A program made the position numbers and the translations under genes. The notes under the pieces are model-generated. The model did no database searches and was not told the origin of the DNA. It saw only the letters and a list, made by a program, of their open reading frames with translations. A stretch of DNA of 64,000 nucleotides from contig NZ_DASUCC010000056.1 in assembly GCF_035762905.1 (NCBI RefSeq), forward strand, positions 62,001 to 126,000. The letters run 5' to 3'. This document shows, piece after piece, positions 9,391 to 18,014 of the stretch (positions within the stretch are counted from its first letter, which is position 1; each line of letters starts with the position of its first letter). This DNA comes from DASYTH01 sp035762905. GTDB lineage: Bacteria > Actinomycetota > Actinomycetes > Mycobacteriales > Pseudonocardiaceae.

Positions 9391-11190
9391 TCAAACCCCG
9401 TGGGGGATGGCCACCGTGGCCGCATCGCGGGTGTGCGTCAGCGGGAACGGGCTGGGTAGGAGAAGTTCGACGTTGCGGTCCTGGACCGATCCGCGCCGGC
9501 CGTCGACGCCCGGGTTCGGCCGGTCCCGGGACTGCCAGTCGTTGCCGGCGAGCTCGCGGGCCAGCGCGGCCAGCGTGACCGGGTCGTCCAGCCGGCCGCG
9601 GGGGGTGGCCGGGGCGGCCATGTCCAGGATGGTGCCGAAGATCGACAGGGTGCCGTCCTGGTTGTCCATCAGTTCCAGCACCCGGGACTGCTGCGGCCAG
9701 TCGATGTGCGCGGCGGTGTTGACCTCCCAGAATCCGCCGCCACCCGGAGCGCGGTGCGGGGTCACGGTGTTGCGGTGGGTGTGGCCGTTGACCCACAGCA
9801 CGACGTTGGGGTGGCGCAACAACAGCTCCCGCACGCCGGCACCGCCGATCCGCGGCGGCGCCCCGGCGATGTTGTCCATCGTGTCGATGGTGTGGTGGCT
9901 GAACAGGATGAACAGCCGGTCCCGGCAGCGCCGGGACACCCGGTTGCCGGCGGCGTCGAGATGCCGGCTGCTGCCGGCGGACAGTTCGCGCTCCAGCCAG
10001 GCGAACTGCTCGGCGTCGATCGACCCGTTGGCGCCGCCGTTGGGGTTGACGGTGTCCAGCACGAGACCGCGCACCACACCGCGGTCGAAGGCGTAGTAGG
10101 CGTTGCCGGTGGCCAGGTTCCACCCGCCGAAGCCGTGCCCGCGTGGCGCGCCGCTGGTGTTGAAATGCTCGCGGATGGTCTCGATCCGGCTGACGAAGCG
10201 CCGGTTCGGGTCCGCGGTGACGGTGCGCGCCGGACCGGCGAGCAGCGTCGCAAGGCCGCGCGGATCCAGCGCCTGCAGTTGCAGGGCGAGCTGGATGATG
10301 TCGGTGCCCGGCGGCAGATCGACGATCTTGCGGTTGCCGGTGGCCAGCGGCCCGAGCGCGGGCAACGGCGGGAGGTTGCCCTGGATCAGCCCGTCGTGGT
10401 TGCCGTATGCGGTCAGCCACGGCAGGTTCAGGCCGCGCGCCCGGAACGGCCGGCGGGCCGCGTCCAGCAGGCCCGGCACGGTGGGAAAGCCGAACCGGGC
10501 CCGGGGCAGGTCGTCCGGCTGCCCGGCCGGGGTGCCGTCCGGATGCCAGTACCGCACGTCGTAGGCGACCTGGTCGGCCACGCCCTCGTAGCGCGACAGG
10601 TCGCCGGAGTCGGGCCGCACCCGGCGGCCGTCGAGCAGGTCGATGTACCAGCGCAGCTCGTTGAACTGGACGTTGTCCACGTTGTCGCCGGTGGCGATGG
10701 CGAACGACAGCGGCGCTCCGGTTGCCGGCCCGCGCCGGACCAGGTTCACCGCCCGCACCATGGCGTCGCTGATCTGCGCGGACAGGAACTCGTGCGCGCG
10801 GTAGGACGACTCGAACGGCAGCAGGCCGGCGAACGGTGAGTCGGGATCGTTGTAGCGGTCCAGAAACTCGACTCGGGCCGGTGACTGGGTGTCCATCGCG
10901 TGGATGTCGGTGAGCTGGCCGAAGGCCAGGATCGGCCGGCCGTGCCGGCGGCCCGCGGGCCGGGTGGCCAGCAGCTCGTCGCGGACCAGGAACGGCTCAC
11001 CCGGGCCGGCGACGATCGGCCGGTAGCCACCGGCGCCCGGCGCCCCGAGCAGCAGCGTGCGGTCCAGCGTGGTGTGCTCCGGGTTGGTCCGCCACGGATC
11101 CGCCGCGGCCGGCGTGGCCAACCCGCCTGCGGCAGCCGCGGCCGCCCCGACCGCCCCGGCCCGCAACACGTCCCGCCGGCTCAACCCCAT
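9391..11190 (-). CDS. Tat-secreted calcineurin-like metallophosphoesterase (TIGR03767-like)
   Basis: A 599-residue protein beginning with a Tat signal ('LSRRDVLRAGAVGAAAAAAG'). The dinuclear-metal motifs appear in order: D-x-H in 'FGQLTDIHAMD', GD-x-x-D in 'ATGDNVDN', GNHD in 'TAYGNHDG', a histidine in 'LFSHHTID', and GH-x-H in 'WVNGHTHRN'. The long insertions between motifs match a secreted actinobacterial phosphoesterase family of unknown substrate. ATG 11190 is chosen because GGAGG sits 5 nt upstream; an upstream start at 11223 has none. Likely role: extracellular phosphate ester hydrolysis, alongside the PhoX-like gene at 20906-22393. Confidence 0.85.
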   Translation of the reverse strand: MGLSRRDVLRAGAVGAAAAAAGGLATPAAADPWRTNPEHTTLDRTLLLGAPGAGGYRPIVAGPGEPFLVRDELLATRPAGRRHGRPILAFGQLTDIHAMDTQSPARVEFLDRYNDPDSPFAGLLPFESSYRAHEFLSAQISDAMVRAVNLVRRGPATGAPLSFAIATGDNVDNVQFNELRWYIDLLDGRRVRPDSGDLSRYEGVADQVAYDVRYWHPDGTPAGQPDDLPRARFGFPTVPGLLDAARRPFRARGLNLPWLTAYGNHDGLIQGNLPPLPALGPLATGNRKIVDLPPGTDIIQLALQLQALDPRGLATLLAGPARTVTADPNRRFVSRIETIREHFNTSGAPRGHGFGGWNLATGNAYYAFDRGVVRGLVLDTVNPNGGANGSIDAEQFAWLERELSAGSSRHLDAAGNRVSRRCRDRLFILFSHHTIDTMDNIAGAPPRIGGAGVRELLLRHPNVVLWVNGHTHRNTVTPHRAPGGGGFWEVNTAAHIDWPQQSRVLELMDNQDGTLSIFGTILDMAAPATPRGRLDDPVTLAALARELAGNDWQSRDRPNPGVDGRRGSVQDRNVELLLPSPFPLTHTRDAATVAIPHGV

Positions 11191-11265
11191 GCGCGCCTCC
11201 AACCCGATGCGATCTCCGGGCATTCAACGCTCGCGGAGCTGACCCCGTCAAACCATGACCGGTGG

Positions 11266-11994
11266 TCAGCCGACGCGTTCCCAGCCGCGGCGCGGCGGCC
11301 GGCTGCCCAGCCGGGTGTCCCGGCTGCGGTAGACGATGTAGGGCCGGGTGAGGTAGCCGAGCGGCATGGAGAACACGTGCACCAGGCGGGAGAACGGCCA
11401 GAACGCGAACAGCACCCAGGCCGCCGTGGCGTGCAGCTGGAAGCCGATCGGGGCCCTGGTCATCAGCTCGGGCTCGGGCTGGAAGGCGAAGATCGAGCGG
11501 AACCAGGGGGAGACGGTCTCGCGGTAGTTGTGCGGGTGGTCGGTCAGGTTGCCCAGCACGGTGGTGCCAAGGCCGAGCACGATGGTGCCGACCAGCAGCA
11601 CGTACATGATCTTGTCGTTGCGGGTGGTCGCGGAGAACACCGGGCCGACGGTGCGCCTGCGGTAGACCAGGATCGCCGCGCCGGCGAGCGTGCAGATCCC
11701 GGCGAGTACGCCGAGGGTGACGGCCACGGCGTGGTAGGCGGCTTCGCTGATGCCCAGCGCCTCGGTCCACGACTCGGGGATGAGCAGGCCGCCGACGTGC
11801 CCGAGGGCGACCAGCAGAATGCCGAAGTGGAACAGCGGGCTGCCCAACCGCAGCAGGCGGTTCTCGTAGAGCTGGGAGGAGCGGGTGGTCCAACCGAACT
11901 TGTCGTACCGGTAGCGCCAGACGTGGCCGACGACGAAGATCGCGATGGCGGCGTAGGGGACCGCCACCCACAGCAGGATGTCCCAGGTACTCAT
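11266..11994 (-). CDS. narI: Respiratory nitrate reductase, gamma subunit
   Basis: A 242-residue membrane protein with five predicted helices; it starts 'MSTWDILLWVAVPYAAIAIF' and contains 'LFHFGILLVALGHVGG', whose histidines match the haem b ligands of NarI. It anchors NarGH to the membrane and passes electrons from menaquinol to NarH, releasing protons outside. It is the last gene of the nar operon; its ATG overlaps the narJ stop as ATGA (11991-11994), which implies translational coupling. Confidence 0.96.
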   Translation of the reverse strand: MSTWDILLWVAVPYAAIAIFVVGHVWRYRYDKFGWTTRSSQLYENRLLRLGSPLFHFGILLVALGHVGGLLIPESWTEALGISEAAYHAVAVTLGVLAGICTLAGAAILVYRRRTVGPVFSATTRNDKIMYVLLVGTIVLGLGTTVLGNLTDHPHNYRETVSPWFRSIFAFQPEPELMTRAPIGFQLHATAAWVLFAFWPFSRLVHVFSMPLGYLTRPYIVYRSRDTRLGSRPPRRGWERVG

Positions 11995-12584
11995 GAGAAA
12001 CCTCCTCCGAACGGGGCCAGGCCGACCTCCTCCTCGGGTGGGCCCTCGGCGGCCAGGCGGGCGACGGCGTCCCGCACGTGCCGGCCGAGCGGCGGCAGGG
12101 TGGCCGAGACGGACTCCGGCACGGCGGCCCAGGGGGAGCCGGCCTCGCGCAGACCGACCCGCAGGAGCTCGAGGCCGGCGCGGTACTCGATGAGCAGCCG
12201 GCGGCCGGCCGGCGGGTCCACCGCGGCGAACTCGAGCACGACGGCGAGGTGGTCGGGCAGCTCGGCGTCGTCGAGCACGAGACCGGCGGCGCGGTAGGCG
12301 TGTTTGAACCGCAGCAGCGCCATGCCGCGTTTTCGGGTGTCGCCGTAGACGAAGTAGGTCAGGTAGGGGCTGAACTGCTTGCGGTGGTCGAAGGTGGCCA
12401 CGTACTCGGCGGTCAGGTCGGTCAGCGGCGTGGACTCCAGGTGGTCGAGCAACGCCGGCAGCGGCGCGCCGATCGCGTCCGGCAGGGTCGCGACCGCGGT
12501 GCGCAGCAAGGGAACGCGGCCGAGCAGCGCCTCGTCCGGATAGTCCAGCAGCAGCGACTGGACCTGCCAGGCCGTCGCCGTCAT
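11991..12584 (-). CDS. narJ: Nitrate reductase assembly chaperone
   Basis: A 197-residue, all-helical TorD/NarJ-type chaperone needed to insert the molybdenum cofactor into NarG; it is not part of the finished enzyme. The typical segment 'YVATFDHRKQFSPYLTYFVY' with 'GDTRKRG' is present. It overlaps both neighbours by 4 nt as ATGA, with narH at 12581-12584 and narI at 11991-11994. Confidence 0.95.
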   Translation of the reverse strand: MTATAWQVQSLLLDYPDEALLGRVPLLRTAVATLPDAIGAPLPALLDHLESTPLTDLTAEYVATFDHRKQFSPYLTYFVYGDTRKRGMALLRFKHAYRAAGLVLDDAELPDHLAVVLEFAAVDPPAGRRLLIEYRAGLELLRVGLREAGSPWAAVPESVSATLPPLGRHVRDAVARLAAEGPPEEEVGLAPFGGGFS

Positions 12585-14242
12585 GACTCGGCGTCCGGTC
12601 GTGGTGGGAACAGGCCTTCCGGTGTGCCCTTGCCGTCCCAGTTGAGCAGGTTGACCCGGTTGCCCTTGTCCGAGGGGGCCGCCATGGTGTCGCTGGTCTG
12701 CCGGTCCTGCAGCATGCGGAAGTTCTCCACGGCGATCGGCGAGGCGCCGCCGGAGCTTTCCCCGAACGGGCCGGAGCCGCCCATGCCGGGCCCGCCCGCG
12801 TAGTCCAGGCTGCACTCGGTGGCCAACTCCTCGAGGCCGTGCGCCTGTTCGGCGTGCGCGGGCGGGATGACGTAGCGCTCGTCGTACTTGGCCAGGGCCA
12901 GCAGCCGGTACATGTCGTAGACCTGCTCGCCGGTCATCCCCACCCGGGTGGCGATCTCCTCGCGGGGTTCCCGGCCCAGGTTGATGTCCCGCATGTAGGC
13001 ACGCATCGCGGCCAGCCGGCGCAGTACCGCGTCGATGGGTTCGGTGTCGCCCGCGGTGAACAGCTCGGCCAGGTACTCCACCGGAATGCGCAGGGCGTCG
13101 ATCGCGGCGAACAGGTTGCCGTGGTCCTCGGCATCGTGGCCGGTGTCGCGCACCACGTCGATGACCGGGGACAGTGGCGGGATGTACCAGACCATCGGCA
13201 TGGTCCGGTACTCCGGGTGCAGCGGCAGCGCCACCCGGTACTTGTTGATCAGCGCGTAGACCGGTGACCGCTGGGCCGCTTCGATCCAGTCGCGGGGGAT
13301 GCCGGCGCGCTCGGCCTCCGCCACCACGGCCGGGTGGTTCGGGTCGAGCAGGATGTTCCGTTGCGCCGCATAGAGATCGCGCTCGTTCGGGGTGGCCGCG
13401 GCGGCGAGTACCCGGTCGGCGTCGTAGAGGACCAGGCCGATGTAGCGCAGCCGGCCCACGCATGTCTCGGCGCACACGGTGGGAATGCCCACCTCGACGC
13501 GGGGGAAGCAGAAGGTGCACTTCTCGGCCTTGCCGGTGCGGTGGTTGAAGTAGACCTTCTTGTACGGGCAGCCGGACACGCACATCCGCCAACCGCGGCA
13601 GCGGTCCTGGTCGACCAGCACGATGCCGTCCTCGGTGCGCTTGTAGATGGCGCCGGACGGGCAGGATGCGGCGCACGAGGGGTTGAGGCAGTGCTCGCAG
13701 ATGCGCGGCAGGTAGAACATGAAGGTCTGCTCGAACTCGAACCGGACCTTGTCGGAGATGTTGCGCAGCAACGGATCCGCGTGGCCGTGGTCCGGGGCGC
13801 CGCCGAGGTTGTCGTCCCAGTTCGCCGACCAGGTGATCTTGGTGAACTTACCGCTGATCAGCGACCGGGGCCGGGCCACCGGGGTGTGCTCCTGCAGCGG
13901 CGCGTTGGTCAGGGTGTCGTAGTCGTAGGTCCAGGGCTCGTAGTAGTCCTTGATGTTGGGCAGCTTGGGATTGGCGAAAATGGTCAGCAGCTTGCGCAAC
14001 CGGCCACCGCCCTTGAGCACGAGCCGGCCGCGCCGGTTCAGCGTCCAGCCGCCGCGCCAGCGCTCCTGGTCCTCGTAGGTGCGCGGATACCCTTGTCCCG
14101 GACGGGTTTCCACGTTGTTGAACCAGACGTACTCCACCCCGGACCGGTTGGTCCAGGCCTGCTTGCAGGTCACCGAGCAGGTGTGACAGCCGATGCACTT
14201 GTCCAGGTTCATCACCATGGCCATCTGCGCCATAACCTTCAC
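12581..14242 (-). CDS. narH: Respiratory nitrate reductase, beta (iron-sulfur) subunit
   Basis: A 553-residue electron-transfer subunit. Four cysteine clusters are visible: 'CIGCHTCSVTCKQAW', 'CEHCLNPSCAASCPSG', 'CRGWRMCVSGCPYKK' (the Trp replaces one Cys and marks the [3Fe-4S] centre) and 'CTFCFPR...CAETC'. The frame continues far upstream on this strand inside narG, but the start is GTG 14242: an AGGAGG lies 10 nt upstream and the product begins MKVMAQMAMVMNLDKC as in other actinobacterial NarH. The GTG shares one base with the narG TAG stop (TAGTG). Confidence 0.96.
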   Translation of the reverse strand: MKVMAQMAMVMNLDKCIGCHTCSVTCKQAWTNRSGVEYVWFNNVETRPGQGYPRTYEDQERWRGGWTLNRRGRLVLKGGGRLRKLLTIFANPKLPNIKDYYEPWTYDYDTLTNAPLQEHTPVARPRSLISGKFTKITWSANWDDNLGGAPDHGHADPLLRNISDKVRFEFEQTFMFYLPRICEHCLNPSCAASCPSGAIYKRTEDGIVLVDQDRCRGWRMCVSGCPYKKVYFNHRTGKAEKCTFCFPRVEVGIPTVCAETCVGRLRYIGLVLYDADRVLAAAATPNERDLYAAQRNILLDPNHPAVVAEAERAGIPRDWIEAAQRSPVYALINKYRVALPLHPEYRTMPMVWYIPPLSPVIDVVRDTGHDAEDHGNLFAAIDALRIPVEYLAELFTAGDTEPIDAVLRRLAAMRAYMRDINLGREPREEIATRVGMTGEQVYDMYRLLALAKYDERYVIPPAHAEQAHGLEELATECSLDYAGGPGMGGSGPFGESSGGASPIAVENFRMLQDRQTSDTMAAPSDKGNRVNLLNWDGKGTPEGLFPPRPDAES

Positions 14243-17200
14243 TAGTACTGCACCTCCTGGCTGCGTCGGCGGATCATGGTGACCTCGTCGCGCTGGTTGC
14301 CGGTGGGGCCGAGGTAGTTGAACGCGAAGGAGAGTTGGGCGTAGCCGCCGATCAGGTGGGAGGGTTTGATCAGCAGGCGGGTGAGCGAGTTGTGGATTCC
14401 GCCGCGTTTGCCCGAGGTCTCCGCGCGCGGTACGTCGATCAGCCGGTCCTGCGCGTGGTGCATGTAGACGGTGCCCTCCGGCATCCGGTGCGAGACGATG
14501 GCACGGGCGACGACCACGCCGTTGCGGTTGACCGCCTCGATCCAGTCGTTGTCCGCCACACCGATCTTCGCCGCGTCCTCTTTGGACATCCAAATGGTCT
14601 GCCCGCCACGGGACAGGCTCAGCATGAACAGGTTGTCCTGGTACTCGGAGTGGATCGACCACTTGGAGTGCGGGGTCAGGTACCGCACGGTGATGCCGAG
14701 CGAGCCGTGCTCGCCGACGACCGGCTCGCCGAACAGCTCGGCCATGGAAAGCGGTGGCCGGAACACCGGGAGCTGCTCGCCCAACTCGGCCATCCAGTCG
14801 TGGTCGATGAAGAACTGCTGCCGGCCGGTCAGGGTGTGCCACGGTTTGAGCCGCTCGACGTTGATGGTGAACGGCGAGTAGCGCCGGCCACCGGTCTCCG
14901 AGCCGGACCACTCCGGCGAGGTGATCACCGGCACCGGCGCCGCCTGGGTGTCGGCGAAGGTGATCCGCTTGCCCTCGTGCTCGGCGGCCAGGTCCGCCAG
15001 CTCGGTGCCGGTGCGCGCCTCCAGCGTCCGGAAGCCCTGCGTGGCCAGGTGTCCGTTGGTGGTCCCGGACAGGGCCAGGATCGCCTCGCACGCGTGCACG
15101 TCCCGGGCCAGCGACGGGCGGCCGTCGGCCGGGCCGCCGCGCACCGCGCCGTTCTTGCTCCGCAGGTACTCGACCTCGCGGTCCAGCTTGTAGGTCACGC
15201 CCTTGGTGGTCGCGCCGAGCGTCTCGGCCAGCGGCCCCAGCGCACCCATCTTCGCCGCGACCGCCGGATAGTCCCGTTCCCGCACGGCAAGCGCCGGCAT
15301 GGTCAGGCCGGGCACCGGCTCGCACTCCCCGGCCTTCCAGTCCCGGACCCGGCCGTGTGGCGTGGCCAGCTCGTCGGAGGTGTCGTGCAGCAGCGGGGTG
15401 GCCACGACGTCCTTGCGTACCCCGAGGTGCTTCTCGGCGAGGTGGCTGAACTCCTCGGCGATCGCCTGGAACGCGGCCCAGTCGGTGCGGGTCTGCCAGG
15501 GTGGCGCGATGGCGGGGTTGAACGAGTGCACGAACGGGTGCATGTCGGTGGTGTTCAGGTCGTGTTTCTCGTACCAGGTCGCGGCCGGCAGCACGACGTC
15601 GGAGAACAGCGTGGTACTGGTCATCCGGAAGTCCAGGGACAGCAACAGATCCAGCTTGCCGATCGGAGCCTCGTCGTGCCACACCACGTCTTTCGGGCGA
15701 GCTTCGGGCGGAGCCTCCTGCGCCCGCAGCGAGGAGTCGGCGCCGAGCAGGTGCTTGAGGAAGTACTCGTTGCCCTTCGCCGACGAGCCGAGCAGGTTGG
15801 CCCGCCACACACTCAGCACCCTCGGAAAGTTCTCCGGCGCGTCCGGATCCTCGCAGGCGAACCGCAGCCGCCCGGCCTTCAGCTCGCCGACCACGTAGTC
15901 CGTTGTGGACAGACCGGAGCGTTCGGCGTCGTCGGCCAGGTCGAGCGGGTTGCGGTCGAACGTCGGGTAGGACGGCATCCAGCCGAGCCGGGCGGCCATG
16001 GCGATCACGTCGGCCGTGGTCCGGCCGGCCAACTGTCCGTCCGAAGTGGCCGCGGCCAGGGTGTCCGCGCCGAACGGGTCGTACCGGAACTGGTCGGTGT
16101 GCAGGTACCAGTACGCGGTCTGGATCATCTGCCGGGCCGGGCGGGACCAGTCCAGGCCGAACGCCAGCTGTGCCCAGCCGGTGACCGGCCGGCACTTCTC
16201 CTGCCCAACGTAGTGCGCCCAGCCGCCACCGTTGACGCCCTGGCAGCCGGTCAGCGTGGTGAGCGCAAGGAAGGCCCGGTAGATGGTGTCGGAGTGGAAC
16301 CAATGGTTGGTGCCGGCACCCATGACGATCATCGACCGGCCCCGGGATTCCTCGGCGTTGGCGGCGAACTCCCGGCCGATCCGGGCTGCCGCCGCGGCCG
16401 GCACACCGGTGATCGGCTGCTGCCAGGCCGGGGTGTACGGCTGGGTGGCGTCGTCGTAGCCGGTCGGCCAGTCGCCGGGCAACCCCGGCCGGTGCACCCC
16501 GTACTGCGCCAGCAGCAGATCGAACACGGTGGTCACCAGGTGCGCGCCGACCCGCCGGGCCGGCACCCCGCGGCGCAGCGCGCCGGCCGCGCCGTCCGGC
16601 GTGTCGAACCGGGGCAGTGTGACCGGCACCGGGTCGGCGTCGTGCAGCGACAGTTGCGGATCGATGGCGCCCAGGTCGAGGTTCCACTTGCCCATGCCGT
16701 CCTGGCCGAACCGGAAGCCGACCGAGCCGTTGGCCACCACCGGCCGGCCGGTCGCGGCGTCCAGCAGGACGGTCTTGAACGCGGCGTTCTCGGTATGGGC
16801 CATGCCGTCCAGGTCCTCGGCGGTGAGGAACTTGCCCGGGCGGTAGCCGCCGTCGTGCTCGTCCAGCCGGACCAGGAACGGCAGGTCGGTGAACCGCTTG
16901 ACGTAGTCGGTGAAGTACGGCACCTGCCGCTCGACGAAGAACTCGCGCAGGATCACGTGGCCCATGGCCATCGCCAGCGCGCCGTCGGTCCCGGGCTTCG
17001 CGGCCAGCCACTCGTCGGCGAACTTGACGTTGTCGGCGTAGTCCGGGGCCACCGCGATCACCTTCTGGCCGCGGTAGCGGGCCTCGGCCATCCAGTGCGC
17101 GTCCGGGGTGCGGGTCACCGGCAGGTTGGAACCCCACATGATCAGGTAGCCGGCGTCCCACCAGTCGCCGGACTCCGGCACGTCGGTCTGGTCGCCGAAC

Positions 17201-17919
17201 ACCTGCGGGGAGGCCACCGGCAGGTCGGCGTACCAGTCGTAGAACGACAGCATCGCCCCGCCGAGCAGCGACACGAACCGGGCACCGGACGCGTGCGACA
17301 CCATCGACATCGCCGGAATGGGGGAGAAGCCGGCAATCCGGTCGGGCCCGTACTTCTTGATGGTGTGCACGTGCGCGGCGGCGACCAGCTCGGTGGCCTC
17401 GTCCCAGGACGCGCGGACCAGACCGCCGCGGCCGCGGGCCTCCTGGTACCGGCGCCTGGTCTCCGGGTTCGTCACGATCTCCGCCCAGGCCAGCACCGGA
17501 TCACCGGTGCGCGCCTTGGCCTCCCGGTACATCTGGAGCAGCACGCCGCGCACGTACGGGTAGCGCACCCGGGTCGGCGAGTAGGTGTACCAGGAGAACG
17601 CCGCCCCCCGTGGGCAGCCCCGCGGCTCGTACTCCGGGCGGTCGGGCCCCACGGACGGATAGTCCGTCTGCTGCGTCTCCCAGGTGATGATCCCGTCCTT
17701 GACGTAGACCTTCCACGAGCAGGAGCCGGTGCAGTTCACCCCGTGGGTGGACCGCACCACCTTGTCGTGGCTCCACCGGTCCCGGTAGAAGTCGTCCGCC
17801 TGCCGGCCGCCGATCCGGTACAGGGTGCGCAGGTCGCTGGAGACCTCGGCGCGGGTGAAGAACCGTCGGGTGCGGACCAGCGCGTCGGTCAGCCCGCCGT
17901 CCAGACCAGAATCACTCAC
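14242..17919 (-). CDS. narG: Respiratory nitrate reductase, alpha (molybdenum catalytic) subunit
   Basis: A 1225-residue protein, full length for NarG, that binds bis-MGD molybdenum and reduces nitrate to nitrite on the cytoplasmic side. The N-terminal FS0 cluster ligands are in 'THGVNCTGSCSWKVY' followed by 'PRGCPRGA', the H-C-C-C pattern of membrane-bound NarG. GTG 17919 is the start ('VSDSGLDGGLTDALVRTRRF'), with a GAGGTG ribosome site; longer extensions upstream are Pro/Arg-rich noise. Its start overlaps the stop of a 32-codon mini-ORF (GTGA). No Tat signal is seen, as expected for NarG. Confidence 0.97.
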   Translation of the reverse strand: MSDSGLDGGLTDALVRTRRFFTRAEVSSDLRTLYRIGGRQADDFYRDRWSHDKVVRSTHGVNCTGSCSWKVYVKDGIITWETQQTDYPSVGPDRPEYEPRGCPRGAAFSWYTYSPTRVRYPYVRGVLLQMYREAKARTGDPVLAWAEIVTNPETRRRYQEARGRGGLVRASWDEATELVAAAHVHTIKKYGPDRIAGFSPIPAMSMVSHASGARFVSLLGGAMLSFYDWYADLPVASPQVFGDQTDVPESGDWWDAGYLIMWGSNLPVTRTPDAHWMAEARYRGQKVIAVAPDYADNVKFADEWLAAKPGTDGALAMAMGHVILREFFVERQVPYFTDYVKRFTDLPFLVRLDEHDGGYRPGKFLTAEDLDGMAHTENAAFKTVLLDAATGRPVVANGSVGFRFGQDGMGKWNLDLGAIDPQLSLHDADPVPVTLPRFDTPDGAAGALRRGVPARRVGAHLVTTVFDLLLAQYGVHRPGLPGDWPTGYDDATQPYTPAWQQPITGVPAAAAARIGREFAANAEESRGRSMIVMGAGTNHWFHSDTIYRAFLALTTLTGCQGVNGGGWAHYVGQEKCRPVTGWAQLAFGLDWSRPARQMIQTAYWYLHTDQFRYDPFGADTLAAATSDGQLAGRTTADVIAMAARLGWMPSYPTFDRNPLDLADDAERSGLSTTDYVVGELKAGRLRFACEDPDAPENFPRVLSVWRANLLGSSAKGNEYFLKHLLGADSSLRAQEAPPEARPKDVVWHDEAPIGKLDLLLSLDFRMTSTTLFSDVVLPAATWYEKHDLNTTDMHPFVHSFNPAIAPPWQTRTDWAAFQAIAEEFSHLAEKHLGVRKDVVATPLLHDTSDELATPHGRVRDWKAGECEPVPGLTMPALAVRERDYPAVAAKMGALGPLAETLGATTKGVTYKLDREVEYLRSKNGAVRGGPADGRPSLARDVHACEAILALSGTTNGHLATQGFRTLEARTGTELADLAAEHEGKRITFADTQAAPVPVITSPEWSGSETGGRRYSPFTINVERLKPWHTLTGRQQFFIDHDWMAELGEQLPVFRPPLSMAELFGEPVVGEHGSLGITVRYLTPHSKWSIHSEYQDNLFMLSLSRGGQTIWMSKEDAAKIGVADNDWIEAVNRNGVVVARAIVSHRMPEGTVYMHHAQDRLIDVPRAETSGKRGGIHNSLTRLLIKPSHLIGGYAQLSFAFNYLGPTGNQRDEVTMIRRRSQEVQY

Positions 17920-18014
17920 GGCCGCACCTCGCAAGCTCGGTGCGGCCCGACCCCGCCGCCGCGCAGGCTCGGCGCCGGGGCAGTGTTGAAGGATTCGCTC
18001 GCAAGCTCGCTCAC
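17916..18014 (-). CDS. 32-residue mini-ORF bridging narK and narG
   Basis: GTG at 18014 overlaps the narK stop (GTGA) and its own TGA overlaps the narG start (GTGA), so the 99-nt frame fits exactly between them. The peptide starts V-S-E-L-A-S-E-S, encoded by a 22-bp sequence that recurs at 40860-40881, and ends in an arginine-rich tail over a CCGCACC...GGTGCGG hairpin. It could be a coupling peptide carrying ribosomes from narK to narG, or a mobile spacer that happens to keep an open frame. I do not recognise a protein family. Confidence 0.5.
   Translation of the reverse strand: MSELASESFNTAPAPSLRGGGVGPHRACEVRP
17992..18013 (-). repeat. 22-bp 'SELASES' interspersed repeat, copy 1
   Basis: On the minus strand it reads TGAGCGAGCTTGCGAGCGAATC minus its last two bases when quoted in full length. 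It differs from copy 2 (40860-40881) only at one G/A position in the core. Both copies sit at operon junctions and supply the first codons of a downstream frame. Confidence 0.6.

Noticed and set aside
14243..17161. Upstream extension of the narH frame by about 970 codons
   Set aside because: It runs inside narG in another frame; the GTG with its own ribosome site at 14242 gives the normal NarH N-terminus.
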